This document shows positions 62,709 to 64,000 of a stretch of 64,000 nt of DNA, piece after piece. The notes under the pieces are model-generated. The model ran no database searches and was not told the DNA's origin. It worked only from the letters and a program-made list of their open reading frames with translations. The position numbers were made by a program, and so were the translations under genes. Position 1 is the stretch's first letter. Every line of letters starts with the position of its first letter. Source of the stretch: UBA1479 sp040216635 (GTDB taxonomy: Bacteria; Pseudomonadota; Alphaproteobacteria; Rhodospirillales; Casp-alpha2); NCBI GenBank assembly GCA_040216635.1, contig JAVJOU010000026.1, positions 372,001 to 436,000 on the forward strand. Reading direction: 5' to 3'.

Positions 62709-63791
62709 ATGATCGAAACCATCCGCATCGGCAATGGTGAATTTCCGCGCCGGCGCCTGATTTCCGGGGTGCCGCCCCTGGACAGGCTGGTCAACCTGTC
62801 GGCACGCCCGGGATCGGCCTCCATGGTCGTCAAACGCGACGACCTGACGGGCCTGGGCATGGGCGGGAACAAGGTCCGCAAGTTGGAATTCTATACGGGC
62901 CAGGCGCTCGCCCAGGGTTGCGACACCTTGATCATCACCGGTGCGGTGCAATCCAATTATGTGCGGGTCACGGCGGCGGCGGCGCGCGCGGCCGGGCTTG
63001 AATGCCACATCCAATTGGAAGACCGGGTCGCCGACATGGACGACGGATACCGGCGCGGCGGCAACGTGCTGCTCGACCGGATTTTGGGGGCGACCCTGCA
63101 TTATCTGCCGGCCGAGGCAACGGAAGCGGATGCGGACGCCAACCTGGACGCCATCGCCGACAGCCTGCGGGCCGAAGGATGGAACCCCTATGTCATTCAT
63201 CTGGGCGCCCGGTACGAGCCCCGGGGCGCTTTGGGCTATGTCCTGGCGGCACGGGAAATCCTGGATCAGATCGATGCCATGAATATAGACGTGACCCGCA
63301 TCGTCACGGCATCGGGCAGCGGGCAGACCCATTCGGGGCTTCTGACCGGGCTGCGGCTGGCGGGCTCGGGCCTGCCCGTGACAGGCATCTGCGTGCGCCG
63401 CGACGCCCAGCAGCATGCCCGCATTACCCAGGTCTGTAAGAACCTGGGCCATCTGATCGGCCGTCCGGATCTGGTCAAACCGGATGACGTCCAGGTCACG
63501 GATGAATTCCTCGGCCCCGGATACGGCAAGAATTCGCCGGAAACATGGGGGGCGTTTCTGGCCGCCGCGCGCGAGGAAGGTCTGATGCTGGATCCGGTCT
63601 ATACCTCCAAATCCTTTGCCGGTGCTCTTGCCGCCGCCGCCGATATCGGGCCCAAGGGTGGCACGGTTCTGTACCTTCACACCGGTGGCCTGCCGGCGCT
63701 GTTCGCTTATGAAGCGGCCATCGACCAGGCCCTTGCCGCCCAGGATCCGCAATCGGCGGACGGACAATCAACCTTACGGAAAGAATCATGA
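62709..63791 (+). CDS. D-cysteine desulfhydrase / ACC-deaminase-family PLP enzyme
   Basis: A 360-residue fold-type II PLP enzyme. The PLP lysine is in LGMGGNKVRKLEFYTG near residue 55, followed by ITGAVQSNYVRVTAAAARAAGL and the phosphate loop SGSGQTHSGLLTGL. D-cysteine desulfhydrase, L-cysteate sulfo-lyase (CuyA) and ACC deaminase share this scaffold. The sequence resembles the first two, but the substrate cannot be fixed from motifs. Its stop overlaps the next ATG by 3 bp. Confidence 0.87.
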   Translation: MIETIRIGNGEFPRRRLISGVPPLDRLVNLSARPGSASMVVKRDDLTGLGMGGNKVRKLEFYTGQALAQGCDTLIITGAVQSNYVRVTAAAARAAGLECHIQLEDRVADMDDGYRRGGNVLLDRILGATLHYLPAEATEADADANLDAIADSLRAEGWNPYVIHLGARYEPRGALGYVLAAREILDQIDAMNIDVTRIVTASGSGQTHSGLLTGLRLAGSGLPVTGICVRRDAQQHARITQVCKNLGHLIGRPDLVKPDDVQVTDEFLGPGYGKNSPETWGAFLAAAREEGLMLDPVYTSKSFAGALAAAADIGPKGGTVLYLHTGGLPALFAYEAAIDQALAAQDPQSADGQSTLRKES

Positions 63792-64000
63792 TGGACTGTT
63801 TCGCCAAACCGGGGGCGGCTGCTGTCCCCATCGCCGCCGTTGCCGCCAAGGATTTCAAGTCCTGGCTTGCCGGCCGGGATGCATCGACCCGGGCCTGGGT
63901 CGCTGCCAATGGATTTTCGCCCAAGGCCGGCCGTCACCTTGCCGTGCCCAATGCCAAGGGACGCATCGGCCTGGTCGTGCTGGGCCGCGGTGACGACGCC
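63788..64000 (+). CDS. M17-type leucyl aminopeptidase family protein, 5' end only
   Basis: Only the first 71 residues are in the window, from ATG 63788 (which overlaps the preceding TGA). The text fits the N-terminal domain of alphaproteobacterial M17 aminopeptidases (AVPIAAVAAKDFKSWLAG, WVAANGFSPKAGRHLAVPNAKGRIGLVVLG). The catalytic domain with its two-metal site lies beyond the window, so the call is tentative. Confidence 0.6.
   Translation, partial: MMDCFAKPGAAAVPIAAVAAKDFKSWLAGRDASTRAWVAANGFSPKAGRHLAVPNAKGRIGLVVLGRGDDA

Overview
The window is a GC-rich (roughly 60-65% by eye) chromosomal segment from an alphaproteobacterium, most likely a member of the Rhodospirillales or a relative. The reasons are the order ubiE-ubiB / mutM / enoyl-CoA hydratase / rpsT / dnaA / dnaN / recF / gyrB, the aerobic-type cobalamin genes (cobN, cobW, cobO, cobQ), ubiquinone genes and several short families common in that group. 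It looks like ordinary chromosome: genes are dense, many are translationally coupled, and no phage, plasmid or insertion-sequence genes and no CRISPR array were seen.

Layout. 1-5.6 kb (minus): coaBC-dut-Rrf2 regulator-cysK in one tight unit, and ubiE-ubiB. 5.7-18.1 kb (plus): mutM, a small exported protein, enoyl-CoA hydratase, rpsT with a clear promoter and terminator, then the replication block dnaA-dnaN-recF-gyrB, a pentapeptide-repeat protein and a class A penicillin-binding protein. dnaA is preceded by a long AT-rich then hairpin-rich leader. 18.1-21.1 kb (minus): hldE-gmhA-UDP-glucuronate decarboxylase, i.e. nucleotide-sugar supply for LPS. 21.4-24.1 kb (plus): a tandem pair of paralogous proteins that read as degenerate GGDEF-EAL proteins. 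24.1-35.2 kb: a cobalamin cluster (cobT on minus; cobS, cobC, cobU, cobW, cobN, cobO, a SYLF lipoprotein and cobQ on plus). 35.2-46.2 kb: mixed housekeeping genes (DUF1232, SDR, phhB, minimal metallopeptidase, MscS, response regulator, tRNA-Ala, yggT-DUF167-folD, cold-shock protein, LysE, lepA, tRNA-Ser, YdeI-like). 46.4-50.9 kb (plus): a run of five metabolic genes (3-hydroxyisobutyrate dehydrogenase, peroxiredoxin, metallo-beta-lactamase fold, MetE-like, MDR reductase). 51.1-54.6 kb (minus): a secreted protein, egtB-egtD for ergothioneine, and a small membrane protein. 54.9-61.9 kb (plus): an AMIN-like protein and what reads as a divergent chaperone-usher pilus operon: three DUF4402-type exported subunits, a PapD-like chaperone and an unusual usher with extra C-terminal Ig-like modules. 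62-64 kb: RraA-like protein, a D-cysteine desulfhydrase-family enzyme and the start of an M17 aminopeptidase.

The most interesting region is 54.3-61.9 kb. Upstream of the pilus operon there are four TGTCAG/CGTCAG half-sites at an exact 11-bp period, then 10 bp, then CATAAG. About 1.1 kb away, on the opposite strand, two TGTCAG half-sites at the same 11-bp period are followed by 10 bp and TATAAG. This is the architecture of PhoB-type promoters (OmpR-family regulators). If real, surface appendage expression is tied to phosphate or envelope signalling. Other leads are the tandem degenerate GGDEF-EAL pair, two families of small dispersed palindromic repeats each with two copies in this window, a structured dnaA leader and the pentapeptide-repeat gene next to gyrB. 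All function calls rest on reading the translated sequences; no database search was possible.
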